Numbered from the stretch's first letter, positions 1 through 9,450 are shown. The stretch: DNA of 64,000 nt from Desulfarculales bacterium UBA702 (GCA_002298165.1 DBMI01000107.1:815-64814), one strand, 5' to 3'. Notes: generated by a model not told the origin, from the letters alone. Made by a program: numbers and translations.

Positions 1-59
1 TGACCATTCTCAATGCAATGGTCGGAAAAAATCGAGTCTGGGAGCTGAAAACAGCTTAG
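1..59 (+). CDS. possible 3' end of an upstream gene (partial)
   Basis: From position 3 an open frame runs into the window and stops at a TAG at 57-59, giving a C-terminal tail ending VWELKTA. The composition looks like coding sequence, and the hairpin-rich repeat that follows is typical of a gene end. No family can be named from 18 residues. It could also be chance. Confidence 0.3.
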   Translation, partial: TILNAMVGKNRVWELKTA

Positions 60-83
60 TTGCCTTGACATTCAAGACAGTTG

Positions 84-127
84 CTTGTCCTTGCGGACCC
101 GGATAGGCAAGCTATCCGGCCACCCGC
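84..127. repeat. dispersed double-hairpin repeat, copy 1
   Basis: Two small palindromes in a row, GTCC-ttgc-GGAC and GGATAG-gcaag-CTATCC, followed by GCCACCC. Nearly the same 45 bases recur at 44978-45022, and the tail (TATCCGTGCCACC) also recurs near 15027, 15148 and 16619. The rest of 128-358 shows no further structure I recognise; no molybdenum-cofactor riboswitch core was seen before moaA. Confidence 0.6.
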
Positions 128-358
128 TCCCTTTTACAGGCCCCCCACTGGGCGATGAATCCTGATGCGGAAAAACAGATGAAGATATATGCGGCACGAC
201 CCCTACAATTCATAATCCAGGATTTCTTTCATACGGCTCTCTCCTTTGCCGCCGGTTTATTTGAATAGCAGCCTAGTTTAGGATTGTAAATTCCGGTGCG
301 GGTGTTATGAAAACTATCGCACCAGAGCCGGCATGTTAAATATTGCAAGAGGAAAGAG

Positions 359-1357
359 ATGACTGTTCCACCCACTGACTCATTCGAGCGAAAAATCGAT
401 TATCTCAGGCTTTCCGTTACAGACCGGTGCAATCTGCGCTGTACCTACTGCATGCCCGAAGATGGTGTCCCAAAGCTGGACCACTCGGAAATACTCAGCT
501 ACGAGGAAGTGCTTACACTGGCCAGGATCGTCGTCGGCATGGGGATCTCAAAAATCCGCATAACCGGAGGGGAGCCTCTGGTAAGGAGAGATATTATTAC
601 CCTTTGCTCGAAAATTTCGAATATTCCCGGAATAAAGAGTCTCAGCCTCACAACAAACGGGGTGCTCTTGCCCAATTTTGCCGAAGCACTCTTCAGTGCG
701 GGAATTCGCCGAATAAATGTAAGCCTGGATACGCTAAAGCCCGAAAAATTTGCGGCGATAACCCGTTACGACCGCTTCTCCGACGTATGGGAAGGCATCG
801 CGGCAGCTCACAGAGCCGGCATTTCTCCAATAAAGCTCAATGCCGTCATGTTGCGCGGCGTTAACGACGATGAGATAGAAGACCTCGCTCGGCTCACCCT
901 CAGCCATCCCTATCATGTAAGGTTTATTGAACATATGCCGTTTAATGCCGGACAAGGGGAGGGCCGCGAGAGAAAATTCGTTGCCGCGCCGGAAATTCTC
1001 GAACGCCTGAAAAAAGTTGCCCCTCTGTCAATTTGTGACGAAGAACAGAGCAACGGCCCCGCCGTGCATTTTCGGTTCCGGGATGCCCCCGGGAAAATCG
1101 GCATAATCAGTCCCGTAAGCAATCATTTCTGCCCGAGCTGCAACAGGCTCCGTGTTACCGCCGAAGGAAAGCTCCGCACCTGCCTTTTCTCCAAGGAAGA
1201 AACCGACCTTCGCCAGGCTCTTCGAGACAACCTGCCCATTGAAGCCATCTGCCGGATCATCCGCAATGCCATTGCAAGTAAGCCCGAAAAGCACGAACTC
1301 AGCAGCCCCGTTTTCCGCAAATGTATTTCGCGACAGATGTTTTCTATCGGAGGGTGA
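359..1357 (+). CDS. moaA: GTP 3',8-cyclase MoaA (radical SAM)
   Basis: First enzyme of molybdenum/tungsten cofactor synthesis, rearranging GTP to (8S)-3',8-cyclo-GTP in the cytoplasm. The radical SAM CxxxCxxC motif is at Cys24, Cys28 and Cys31 (TDRCNLRCTYC). The GGEP SAM-binding segment follows at about residue 70. The second, GTP-binding cluster motif CPSCNRLRVTAEGKLRTC lies near residues 258-275. At 332 residues it has the usual family length. An AGGAAAG ribosome site sits just before the ATG. It stands alone, with no other moa gene next to it, so the pathway must be completed elsewhere. Molybdo- or tungstoenzymes such as formate dehydrogenase would be the clients (inference). Confidence 0.96.
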   Translation: MTVPPTDSFERKIDYLRLSVTDRCNLRCTYCMPEDGVPKLDHSEILSYEEVLTLARIVVGMGISKIRITGGEPLVRRDIITLCSKISNIPGIKSLSLTTNGVLLPNFAEALFSAGIRRINVSLDTLKPEKFAAITRYDRFSDVWEGIAAAHRAGISPIKLNAVMLRGVNDDEIEDLARLTLSHPYHVRFIEHMPFNAGQGEGRERKFVAAPEILERLKKVAPLSICDEEQSNGPAVHFRFRDAPGKIGIISPVSNHFCPSCNRLRVTAEGKLRTCLFSKEETDLRQALRDNLPIEAICRIIRNAIASKPEKHELSSPVFRKCISRQMFSIGG

Positions 1358-1560
1358 TTTTTCTACATCCACTTCGAGATTAGTCATAAATTCCTATTCT
1401 TCCGACCTGAAAGCTTTTTCCTTTTGAATTATGCGGCTAAACTTAGTAAGAATCTAAGGCCTTGCAGTATTGGGCTTTTTGTACTCAATGAATTAACCGG
1501 AACAGGAGCCGAAACCGCGGGGAGTTAAGGATCCTGAAAAGTTTAAGGAATGCGTGGAGA

Positions 1561-2691
1561 GTGGAAACAGATCTTTTAAAAATCAGGGAAGAAATAGACG
1601 GAATTGACTCGGAGTTGCTGCGACTTCTAAACAGGCGCATGGAACTTGCCTCCGAAGTCGGCAGGATAAAGGCATCGAAGGGAATTCCCCTTTTTCACCC
1701 CGAAAGGGAGGAGTCCATATTTAAGCGGCTTGTCCAAGCCAATGCCGGACCACTATCCGAGCAATCCCTGCGGTCTATTTACCGGGAAATCTTCGCCGCA
1801 TCCAGAGTACTGCAGTACAAACTGACAGTAGCCTTCCTCGGTCCTGAATGGACATACTCACATATCGCGTCTATGTCGCTTTTCGGACACTCGGCATCTT
1901 ATCTGCCCTGCACATCACTTGAGGAGGTTTTTGACAGCTTTTTGAAGGGGAAGGCTCACCTTGCCGTAATACCAATCGAAAATTCGCTCCAGGGCGGCGT
2001 TGGGCACAGCATGGACCTGCTCTATGAGCGGGAGGTGCGCGTTGTCAGCGAATGCTACCTCGAGATTGCCCATAATCTATGCGGCACCGCCGAGGATCTG
2101 CGGGATATAAAGCGCCTCTACGCCCACCCGCAGGCATTGGAACAGTGCCGTCGCTGGCTTTTGGAAAACCTGCCGGGAGTCGAACAAATCGAATCCACAT
2201 CTACTGCCCGCTCGGCATTACTTGCCAGGGAAGACCCGAACGGGGCGGCAATTTGCAACCTTCACGCGGCTAGCCAGTACCATTTGAACGTTCTGGCCGA
2301 GCGAATCGAGGACCATCCCGGCAACACTACCCGGTTTCTGGCGCTTGGCAGCTATTCGAACATCCCGACCGGCAAGGACAAAACCTCGATTCTTTTTGCC
2401 GTATCCGATAAACCGGGTTCACTCTATGACGCTTTGGGCTCGCTTTCATCGACCAACATGTCCAGGATTGAATCGCGCCCGAACCGGCTTTTCTCGTGGC
2501 AGTACCTTTTTTATGCCGATCTCGAGGGCCACAGGGAGGACCCCCTGGTAAAGTCCGCACTCGGAAAGCTCGGGGAGAGGGTAACTTTTCTAAAAGTTCT
2601 GGGTTCCTACCCAAAAAGCGATCCCGCTCAGCCTTTCAGGATCGGAAAAGAGAAGGTCCGGGAGATAGAACCGGCCGGTGAAGGCAAATGA
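1561..2691 (+). CDS. pheA: bifunctional chorismate mutase / prephenate dehydratase
   Basis: Converts chorismate to prephenate and then to phenylpyruvate for phenylalanine synthesis. An AroQ-type chorismate mutase helix domain occupies residues 1-85 (IREEIDGIDSELLRLLNRR). The prephenate dehydratase domain covers about 90-270, with ENSLQGGV and the catalytic-region NTTRF motif. A C-terminal ACT domain (275-350) carries the SRIESRP signature, so feedback inhibition by phenylalanine is expected. GTG start with AAGGA about ten bases upstream. First gene of the aromatic operon; its stop overlaps the aroD start in an ATGA, suggesting translational coupling. The tail after the ACT domain is rich in charged residues and not conserved. 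Confidence 0.95.
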   Translation: METDLLKIREEIDGIDSELLRLLNRRMELASEVGRIKASKGIPLFHPEREESIFKRLVQANAGPLSEQSLRSIYREIFAASRVLQYKLTVAFLGPEWTYSHIASMSLFGHSASYLPCTSLEEVFDSFLKGKAHLAVIPIENSLQGGVGHSMDLLYEREVRVVSECYLEIAHNLCGTAEDLRDIKRLYAHPQALEQCRRWLLENLPGVEQIESTSTARSALLAREDPNGAAICNLHAASQYHLNVLAERIEDHPGNTTRFLALGSYSNIPTGKDKTSILFAVSDKPGSLYDALGSLSSTNMSRIESRPNRLFSWQYLFYADLEGHREDPLVKSALGKLGERVTFLKVLGSYPKSDPAQPFRIGKEKVREIEPAGEGK

Positions 2692-3416
2692 GTATCGGCG
2701 AATCAAAGTCGGCCGGCAGGATTGGCAAGGGGATCTGCGGATGCATCCTCGACAGCTCCGCCAAAGATTTTCCGGCCCTTCTGAGTCACGCCGGGACCGA
2801 CCTGGTTGAATGGCGATTGGATTGTTTTTCTGAAAGGTTTGCCAAAGAGTCGCCGCAATTATTTTTCGATGCCCTTTCGGCTGATTCGAGGCATCCTCTG
2901 ATCGCAACCAACCGGCCGTTGCGCGAAATGGGGACATTTAACGGCCCCGAGGAGGCGCGTTTAAGAATTCTCGAAAAGGCCGCGACTTCCGGTGCCGAGT
3001 GGATTGACCTCGAGTTTGATGGAGCACGGAGCAGTGTTGCCCGATTCCATGAGCTGGGGGTGAAGGTCCTGGTTTCCAGCCATCATCCCGAGGGAACGCC
3101 CTCCTCCAGGCATCTACGGGAGCTGCTCGAAAATATGGCGGGTACAGGGGCGGATGCTCTGAAAATTGCCGCTTTTGCCCGGACGATGGAAGACAACCTG
3201 AGGATTCTCGAATTGATATCCGTGGCCAGGAAAGAATTCGAGACCGATCTTATTGCTTTTTGCATGGGTCATGCCGGAAAGTGGAGCAGGATAGCGTGCC
3301 TGCTTTTTGGAAGCCCCTGGACTTACGCGCGGTTGGAAGGCCAGCCGGCGGCGGCCCCCGGTCAGTTGAGCGCTGATGAGATCCGGACGTTGCTGGAAAT
3401 CCTGGAGCATGAATAG
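2688..3416 (+). CDS. aroD: type I 3-dehydroquinate dehydratase
   Basis: Third step of the shikimate pathway, dehydrating 3-dehydroquinate to 3-dehydroshikimate through a Schiff base. Visible motifs are EWRLD near residue 41, LEFD near residue 109, the Schiff-base lysine in DALKIAAFART, and MGHAGKWSRI towards the C-terminus. At 242 residues it is a stand-alone type I enzyme, not the dodecameric type II AroQ. The start overlaps pheA by four bases, and aroE follows 21 bases downstream. The first 15 residues look like a non-conserved extension. Confidence 0.93.
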   Translation: MSIGESKSAGRIGKGICGCILDSSAKDFPALLSHAGTDLVEWRLDCFSERFAKESPQLFFDALSADSRHPLIATNRPLREMGTFNGPEEARLRILEKAATSGAEWIDLEFDGARSSVARFHELGVKVLVSSHHPEGTPSSRHLRELLENMAGTGADALKIAAFARTMEDNLRILELISVARKEFETDLIAFCMGHAGKWSRIACLLFGSPWTYARLEGQPAAAPGQLSADEIRTLLEILEHE

Positions 3417-3437
3417 CAATTTTGATAATGTGCCGAG

Positions 3438-4277
3438 ATGATTAGACCCGAACCTAAAAAGCTTTTTGCAGTAGTTGGCAATCCAGTTCGCCACACCCTC
3501 AGCCCGGCCATGATGACCGCGGCTTTTCAGGCGATGGAAATCCCCGCCGTCTATACGGCCCTGTTTATCGATGACCCGGCAAAAGACCTTCAAACGATCC
3601 ACGAAGTGGGTTTCAGCGGTCTGAGCATCACTATTCCATACAAGGAAATGGCCTGCCGTCTCTCATCATCAGTGGATCAAACCGCCCAGGAAATAGGCGC
3701 GGTAAACTGCCTTCGCAGGACCGAATCCGGTTGGGAAGGCCGAAATACAGATTGGGTAGGAGCTTTGCAGGCCTTGTCCAGGGCGGGCGATCTCTCGGGA
3801 AAGAGCGCACTGATAATCGGCGCGGGGGGAGCGGCGCGCGCAGTTGCCTACGGGCTGCAAAGGGCCGGGGCGGCAATTTCGATTGCGAACCGCTGCGCCG
3901 AGCGTGGACGCACCCTTTCAAAACACCTGGGCAGCACCTTCATCCCTCTTAAAACTCTGGAAAATGGTTCCACGGATTTCGATGTCGTTGTCCAGTGCAC
4001 CTCTGTCGGACTGGGTGGAGGTACCGAGTCTCTGGTCTCACCTTCGTTCTTCCGCCCCGGAATGATTGTCATGGATATAGTTTATCGCCCCCGGTGGACG
4101 ACATTTTCTTCGGCCGCAAGGGAAGCCGGGTGCACTGTCGTCTCCGGCCTGGATATGCTTCTCTACCAGGGAGTCACCCAGATCGAGTGGTGGCTTGGCC
4201 GCTCTGTCGCCGAACCGGTCGTAGCGGTAATGCGAGAGGCACTGCAAAAGGCCGCTTACGATGAAAAACATCACTAG
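3438..4277 (+). CDS. aroE: shikimate dehydrogenase (NADP+)
   Basis: Reduces 3-dehydroshikimate to shikimate. The substrate-binding N-terminal half shows HTLSPAMM and SITIPYKE, with the catalytic lysine in the latter. NTDWVGAL carries the catalytic aspartate. The Rossmann motif GAGGAARAVAYGL is followed by NRCAERG, whose basic residues fit NADPH preference. Length of 279 residues is typical. The 3' end overlaps the aroA start by 17 bases, so the two are probably translationally coupled. No aroK, aroB or aroC gene is present in this operon. Confidence 0.95.
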   Translation: MIRPEPKKLFAVVGNPVRHTLSPAMMTAAFQAMEIPAVYTALFIDDPAKDLQTIHEVGFSGLSITIPYKEMACRLSSSVDQTAQEIGAVNCLRRTESGWEGRNTDWVGALQALSRAGDLSGKSALIIGAGGAARAVAYGLQRAGAAISIANRCAERGRTLSKHLGSTFIPLKTLENGSTDFDVVVQCTSVGLGGGTESLVSPSFFRPGMIVMDIVYRPRWTTFSSAAREAGCTVVSGLDMLLYQGVTQIEWWLGRSVAEPVVAVMREALQKAAYDEKHH

Positions 4278-5547
4278 GAAAATCAAACTCGCCAAGAGCA
4301 TCGACGCCAGGATCAGCCTGCCCGGTTCCAAATCCATCACGCACCGCGCCATTATGATGGCATCGCTGGCCTCGGACACCAGCCAAATCCGCAATCCGCT
4401 CGATGCGGAAGATACACGGATAACCGTTCGCGCCCTGGAACAGCTTGGAGCGGGAATCGAATGGCGGGGTGATCTGATATCGGTTATCCCGGCCAAACGG
4501 CGCTGGCTCTCCCCCGATGAAGCCATACTTCTCGGAAACAGCGGTACGAGTGCCAGGCTTTTGCTGCCACTTGCGTCCGCCGGAATCGGCAAATTCATGC
4601 TTGACGGTACGGCTCGCCTCAGAGAACGGCCGTTAGGCCCGGTTGCGCAAGCCCTGGAAACCCTTGGGACAAGGTTCGCCTGGCTTGGAAAGCCTGGATT
4701 TCCCCCGGTGGAAGTTTACGGGACCGGATTTTCGGGTGGAGAGGTATCGGTTGACGCATCCGAAAGCGGCCAATTCCTCTCCGGACTTCTCATGGCTGCT
4801 CCTGCCGCGCGAAGCGACATGCAGGTAACATGGCGCGAACCGGTTGCCTCTTTTCCTTACGTCGCCATGACGCTTGTAATGATGGAGCGGGCCGGAATCC
4901 GGCTCGAGCGCCCCGTGTCGAATTCTGTTTTTATCCCGGCGCCGCAGGAATACCGGCCTGTTGACACAACCGTCGAAGGCGACTGCTCATCCGCATCCTA
5001 CTTCTGGGGCGCCGCTGCCGTCACCGGCGGGACGGTATTCACCTCGCCCGTTTCATCCAACAGCCTTCAGGGCGATTGTCGATTTCTAGACGTTCTCGAA
5101 CGTATGGGATGCCGAATCGAGTGGGAGTGCGATGGAGTGCGCGTGACCGGCCCGGAGCGGCTCTCCCCGATAGATATCGACATGAACAGCATGCCGGATA
5201 TGGTCCCCACCCTTGCCGTCGTTGCGGCCTTTGCGCAAGGGAGCACCCGAATCGGAAACGTCGCCCATCTTAGAATCAAGGAATCCGACAGGATCGAGTC
5301 GGTTGCCGCAGGCCTGGAAGCACTGGGCATCAGGGCCGATCAGTTGCCGGACGGCCTCAAAATCCACGGAGGTAATCCTCGCCCCCCGACAAGGCCCATA
5401 TCCTCTTTTGACGATCACCGCATCGCAATGGCCTTTGCCATCGCCGGCCTTCGCCTGACAGGCGTGGAAATCGAGGGCGCCGATTCGGTAGCAAAGTCTT
5501 TCCCGGAATTCTGGGACTACTTCGACAGGATCTCCGCGGAAGCGTGA
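4261..5547 (+). CDS. aroA: 3-phosphoshikimate 1-carboxyvinyltransferase (EPSP synthase)
   Basis: Transfers the enolpyruvyl group of PEP to shikimate-3-phosphate. Conserved blocks in order: LPGSKSITHRA, LGNSGTSARLL, RLRERPLGP, SGQFLSGLL, DMNSMPDMVPTLA, RIKESDRI and DDHRIAMAFA. The NSGTSARL and RPLGP segments are the PEP and glyphosate contact region; the NSGT form resembles the class II-like enzymes more than the E. coli type, though the class cannot be settled by eye. At 428 residues it is full length. Last gene of the operon; it converges on polA across 67 bases. Confidence 0.95.
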   Translation: MKNITRKIKLAKSIDARISLPGSKSITHRAIMMASLASDTSQIRNPLDAEDTRITVRALEQLGAGIEWRGDLISVIPAKRRWLSPDEAILLGNSGTSARLLLPLASAGIGKFMLDGTARLRERPLGPVAQALETLGTRFAWLGKPGFPPVEVYGTGFSGGEVSVDASESGQFLSGLLMAAPAARSDMQVTWREPVASFPYVAMTLVMMERAGIRLERPVSNSVFIPAPQEYRPVDTTVEGDCSSASYFWGAAAVTGGTVFTSPVSSNSLQGDCRFLDVLERMGCRIEWECDGVRVTGPERLSPIDIDMNSMPDMVPTLAVVAAFAQGSTRIGNVAHLRIKESDRIESVAAGLEALGIRADQLPDGLKIHGGNPRPPTRPISSFDDHRIAMAFAIAGLRLTGVEIEGADSVAKSFPEFWDYFDRISAEA

Positions 5548-5548
5548 T

Positions 5549-5592
5549 CCTGCCAACAAAAGAAGACAGCGGGTTAGAGGCGGCAGGATTTT
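5549..5592. terminator. possible shared hairpin between aroA and polA
   Basis: CCTGCC at 5549 pairs with GGCAGG at 5582, followed by ATTTTCC. The loop of about 27 bases is long, so this is only a weak candidate terminator for the convergent aroA and polA genes. Confidence 0.25.
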
Positions 5593-5614
5593 CCGATTAA
5601 GTTCGAAACCGGCA

Positions 5615-8344
5615 TCACGGATGAGCATTCGCCCAATTTTCGCCCCAGCCGATTTCTATCTTCAACGGGACCGCTATATTGGGCCATACATTTTCCATTT
5701 TGTTGCGGATAAGCTCCTGAACCCTGACCTTCTCGGCCAAAGGGACTTCGAAAAGGAGTTCGTCATGGACCTGGAGGAGCATCTGGGTTCGAAAGCCCTC
5801 CTTTTTAAGAGCCAGGTAGATGTCGATCATAGCCTTCTTTATGAGGTCGGCTGAGGTGCCCTGGATCGGCGTGTTTATTGCCAAACGCTCGCCAAGTTGG
5901 CGGATTGTAAAATTCCTGCTGCTCAGTTCGGCAATGGCGCGCCTTCTCCCGAGGAGGGTTTCAGCATAACCAAGCTCCCGCGCCCTTCGCACCGCATCAT
6001 CGATAAAGAGCCTCACCCCGCTGTAGCGTTCGAAGTAGCGATCGATTGCCGCCCTTGCGGTCTTCGTGCTGATCCGAAGGCGCTGGGAAAGCCCGAAAGG
6101 ACTCATCCCGTAGATGATCCCGAAATTTATCATCTTGGCCTGGCGACGCATCTCGGGGGTGACATCGGCGGGAGTTATACCGAAAATATCGGCGGCAGTG
6201 TGCCTGTGGACATCGCGGCCGTCCCGGAATGCGTCGCGGAGGCTCTGATCGCCGCTGTAGTGGGCAAGCACCCGAAGCTCGATTTGCGAGTAGTCGGCGG
6301 AGAGCAGCATGTGGCCGGGGGCTGCTATGAAGGCCTCGCGTATCCTCATGCCCTCCTCGGTGCGAATGGGGATATTCTGCAGGTTGGGGTTCGAACTGCT
6401 GAGGCGCCCCGTCGCCGTTACAGTCTGGTTAAACGATGTGTGAATCCGACCGGTGGCAGGCCGGACGAGCTTTGGAAGGGCATCTGCGTAGGTGCCCTTT
6501 AGCTTTGAGAGGGTGCGGTGGCTCAGGACCTGTTCCGCAATCGGGTGCTCGGCCGCGAGTTCTTCCAGGACCGCCATATCGGTCGAAGCGCCGCTTTTGG
6601 TTTTTTTGATGATTGAGAGCCCGAGCTTATCGAAAAGGATATATCCGAGCTGCTTGGGCGACTGGATATTGAACTCCTCGCCGGCCATCTGGTAAATCAT
6701 GTCAGCCTTCTGGTCGAGCGCCTTCTGGAATTCAATGGATAAATTTTCCAGCTTCTCGGAATCGACCAGAATCCCCCGGTGTTCCATCCGGGCGAGAACC
6801 TCGGTCAGCGGCAGTTCGATAAGTTCATAGAGTTCCTTTAGATTATTTTCTTCGAGAGCTTTCCGAAGCGGCGAAACCAGCCTCCATGTCGTTTCGACGT
6901 CGCAGCAGCCAAAATCGACCGCCCTTTCCATCTCGAGTTCGGCAAAGTTTATCCGGGCCTTCCCGCGTCCAGTCAGATCCTGGCGCGAGGAAATATTTTC
7001 ACCCAGGTACTCGGCGGCGACACGGTCGAGTGCATGAGTCTCCTTGCCCGGATCGAGCAGGTAGCTTGCGATCATGGTATCGAAAACCATCGCATTCAGC
7101 TCGATACCCTGGCACTTAAAAACGACCCACTGGAATTTAAGGTCTTGTCCTGCCTTAGCCGGCGAGGCCGCATTCAGCAGCGGCTGGATTTCATGCAGTA
7201 CCTCGGCGGCTGTAAGCTGGCACTCCGAGCCGGGTCCGCAGTGGCCGACAGGGACATACCAAGCGACGTTCTCAGCCGCGGAGAATGCAATCGCCACGAT
7301 TTCGGTATCCATAGCCTCCCGCGAGGTTGTCTCTACCTCGATTGAGATAAGGGATTTGCTCGAAAGCAGTTCAACGAGGTCTTTTAGCTCGTCTTTAGTG
7401 CGGATCACGCGATCAGTTCGGGTGCTGGGCGTTTTCAGGGCTGGACGTGCCTCTTCGAGGTCTGCCCACTCGCGTCTGAGGGTCTCTATCAGCGTCTTGA
7501 ATTCAAGCTCTTCGCAAAGCGCAAGCATTTCCTTACGCATGGGAGGCGCGGGCGCGAATTCCTCGATTCCTTTTTCAATGGCAACATCCGGCCTCAGAGT
7601 AACCAGATCGCGGGAAAGGTATGCCGAAGCACGCCCCTCGATAAGTTTTTTCTTCAGGGATTCAGGCGAGATCCGATCGAGATTCTCGTATAAGGCATCG
7701 AGCGAACCCCAGGTCTGGATAAGCAGCCGAGCGGTCTTCTCACCGACCCCTTTTACCCCCGGAACATTGTCGGAGACATCCCCCACCAGGGCCATATAAT
7801 CTATCATCTGCCCCGGTGTAACGCCGAAGCGTTCCAGGACCACCTGTTCGGTGAACAGACGATCGCTTTGCGGGTCCCACTGCCGGATGGCGGGATCTGC
7901 AATGAGCTGGTGCAGGTCCTTGTCCCCGGATACTATGACCGTATCCATTCCGCGTTCGGCAACCAACTGGGCGAGGGCCGCGATAAGATCGTCGGCCTCG
8001 TAGCCCTCCAGCTCCATCTGCGGGATTCCGAAATATTGCACCACCCGTTTGATGTAGGGCACCTGTGGCACCAATTCCTCGGGCATTACCTGGCGTGTGG
8101 CCTTGTACGCCTCCGACATCTCGTGCCGGAAGCCACGTCCGGGAGCGTCGAATACCACGCATATATAGTCGGGCTTTCTCTCCCGTATGACTTTTAAGAG
8201 CATCGTGAAAAAACCGTAGACCGCCTGGGTCGCCATACCCTTCGAATTACTGAGGCGCCGGATAGCATAAAATGCCCGGTAGATATAGGAACTGCCATCA
8301 ATCAGGAAAAAGGTTTTTCGGTTGCTCATAGTTTGCTGATTCAT
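5615..8344 (-). CDS. polA: DNA polymerase I
   Basis: Repair and Okazaki-fragment polymerase of 909 residues with the three classical domains. The 5' nuclease domain (1-290) has FFLIDGSSYIYRAFY, YEADD and VSGDKDLHQL. The polymerase domain shows motif A SADYSQIELRVLAHYSGD, the O-helix RRQAKMINFGIIYG and motif C QVHDELLFEV. The middle 3'-5' exonuclease domain (about 315-500) is present in length, but its metal ligands look changed. E. coli Asp355/Glu357 align with Glu336/Glu338, Asp424 with Gln405, and Asp501 with Glu484. Proofreading may therefore be lost (by-eye alignment). The ATG at 8344 has GGAAAGGG six bases upstream, which decides the start. It lies 16 bases downstream of the TtcA-like gene and is probably co-transcribed with it. 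Confidence 0.95.
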   Translation of the reverse strand: MNQQTMSNRKTFFLIDGSSYIYRAFYAIRRLSNSKGMATQAVYGFFTMLLKVIRERKPDYICVVFDAPGRGFRHEMSEAYKATRQVMPEELVPQVPYIKRVVQYFGIPQMELEGYEADDLIAALAQLVAERGMDTVIVSGDKDLHQLIADPAIRQWDPQSDRLFTEQVVLERFGVTPGQMIDYMALVGDVSDNVPGVKGVGEKTARLLIQTWGSLDALYENLDRISPESLKKKLIEGRASAYLSRDLVTLRPDVAIEKGIEEFAPAPPMRKEMLALCEELEFKTLIETLRREWADLEEARPALKTPSTRTDRVIRTKDELKDLVELLSSKSLISIEVETTSREAMDTEIVAIAFSAAENVAWYVPVGHCGPGSECQLTAAEVLHEIQPLLNAASPAKAGQDLKFQWVVFKCQGIELNAMVFDTMIASYLLDPGKETHALDRVAAEYLGENISSRQDLTGRGKARINFAELEMERAVDFGCCDVETTWRLVSPLRKALEENNLKELYELIELPLTEVLARMEHRGILVDSEKLENLSIEFQKALDQKADMIYQMAGEEFNIQSPKQLGYILFDKLGLSIIKKTKSGASTDMAVLEELAAEHPIAEQVLSHRTLSKLKGTYADALPKLVRPATGRIHTSFNQTVTATGRLSSSNPNLQNIPIRTEEGMRIREAFIAAPGHMLLSADYSQIELRVLAHYSGDQSLRDAFRDGRDVHRHTAADIFGITPADVTPEMRRQAKMINFGIIYGMSPFGLSQRLRISTKTARAAIDRYFERYSGVRLFIDDAVRRARELGYAETLLGRRRAIAELSSRNFTIRQLGERLAINTPIQGTSADLIKKAMIDIYLALKKEGFRTQMLLQVHDELLFEVPLAEKVRVQELIRNKMENVWPNIAVPLKIEIGWGENWANAHP

Positions 8345-8360
8345 CAGGCCCTTTCCAAAT

Positions 8361-9146
8361 TCAATCCCCAGTTTGGTCGCCCTCTTCGGGTTTGCGCAAT
8401 CCCCTCTTGCCTCTCACCGGAAGCCCGGGGGGCAGGTACTCTAAATTTATGTTGCTCATGGCGTGGAAAGTATTTCCTCTCACCTTTGGGTTCTTCCTGT
8501 AGAGCTCATCGAGCATCCGGCGCAGCTCGGCCCTTTGGCTTTTATCGGCTGAAGGGCAGTTGGATGGCAAAATCGGAAGTCCAATACTCTTGCACATCCG
8601 GATTACGCTCGGAGTAGACATCAGCGCCAAAGGCCGAATAATGGTAACCTCGCCCCCGAAGAACTCCTGTCTGGGAACAACTGCCGCAACCTGCGCCCCG
8701 TAGCAGATGTTTATCCAGAAAGTCTCGATTATATCGTCCTGGGTGTGCCCCAGGGCGATCTTTGGGCAGCCAAGCTCCCTCGCCTTTTTGAATAGAGCGG
8801 CGCGACGAAGCCTTGCACACAGGAAACAGGGACTTTCGGTATTATCAGGCCTGTGCGCCCTCGGCCCGAAATCTGTCCGGATTATCTCATACCTGAAACC
8901 CTCCCGGACAAAGAATGATTCAAGCCTGTCCGCCGAATCGCCATCGAAGCCGGGATCTACGTGCACGGCTACAAGCTCGTATTTTATGGGAATACGCCTC
9001 AGCCTCTCCCGCAGGAGCCAAAGCAGCAGCATGCTGTCCTTTCCGCCGGATACCCCAACCACGATCCTGTCTCCGTCAGCAATAAGCCCATAGTGGTTTA
9101 TCGCCTTCCCGAACAGCCTTCGTATTTCTCTGTCGATATATGCCAT
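8361..9146 (-). CDS. TtcA-like PP-loop tRNA thiolase family protein
   Basis: ATP pyrophosphatase of the TtcA/TtuA group, which adenylates tRNA bases for thiolation (TtcA: 2-thiocytidine at position 32). The PP-loop VSGGKDSMLLL lies about 35 residues from the chosen start, the spacing seen in E. coli TtcA. The cluster-binding CFLC pair and a third cysteine in SNCPSADKSQR match the iron-sulfur ligands of the family. GHTQDDIIET is the second conserved motif. The frame is open up to 9305, but the extra 53 residues show no conserved pattern. The inner ATG at 9146 follows a GGGA and gives the normal family length (261 residues). Whether it is TtcA proper or a related cytoplasmic thiolase is not settled. 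Confidence 0.82.
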   Translation of the reverse strand: MAYIDREIRRLFGKAINHYGLIADGDRIVVGVSGGKDSMLLLWLLRERLRRIPIKYELVAVHVDPGFDGDSADRLESFFVREGFRYEIIRTDFGPRAHRPDNTESPCFLCARLRRAALFKKARELGCPKIALGHTQDDIIETFWINICYGAQVAAVVPRQEFFGGEVTIIRPLALMSTPSVIRMCKSIGLPILPSNCPSADKSQRAELRRMLDELYRKNPKVRGNTFHAMSNINLEYLPPGLPVRGKRGLRKPEEGDQTGD

Positions 9147-9344
9147 TGTTTCCCGATCGATGAACTGGCGCCAAAGCTCTAATTCTAACTCATTTGTACG
9201 ATTTTTTAGAGCACTTAATGGCTGGACTTGCAAGACAGTGTACGTACTGAGGTCCGGATTTGACAGCGTGGCCCGGAACTTTGGGGAGAGCTCCTGCCCA
9301 GTCATTCCCGGCGAAGGCGCATGGCCCTCAACTTAAGGGCGGAA

Positions 9345-9450
9345 TCAGGTTGTAGCACGGTCTCCCGACCGTGCTACCCGCACCGACCGAAGGTCTCCAC
9401 GGGTACACAAATAGTTGGACCTTCGGTGGAGGACGTGAAGCGGCCAGGAG
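9345..9450. repeat. palindromic repeat C, uninterrupted hairpin (copy 1)
   Basis: GTAGCACGGTC, loop TCCC, GACCGTGCTAC form a perfect 11-bp hairpin, followed by a second palindromic block (ACCGAAGGTCTCCA ... TTGGACCTTCGGT). The same unit recurs at 39743-40085 with another element inserted in its loop, in degraded form at 42095-42475, and as a half-hairpin at 47569-47586. The region 9147-9668 otherwise holds only this repeat, the element next to it and a terminator. Confidence 0.75.

Noticed and set aside
128..358. Molybdenum-cofactor riboswitch before moaA.
   Set aside because: No conserved core could be found; only scattered GAGCCGG-like words.
9147..9305. N-terminal 53-residue extension of the TtcA-like protein.
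   Set aside because: No conserved pattern, weak ribosome site, and the inner ATG gives the family's normal spacing to the PP-loop.
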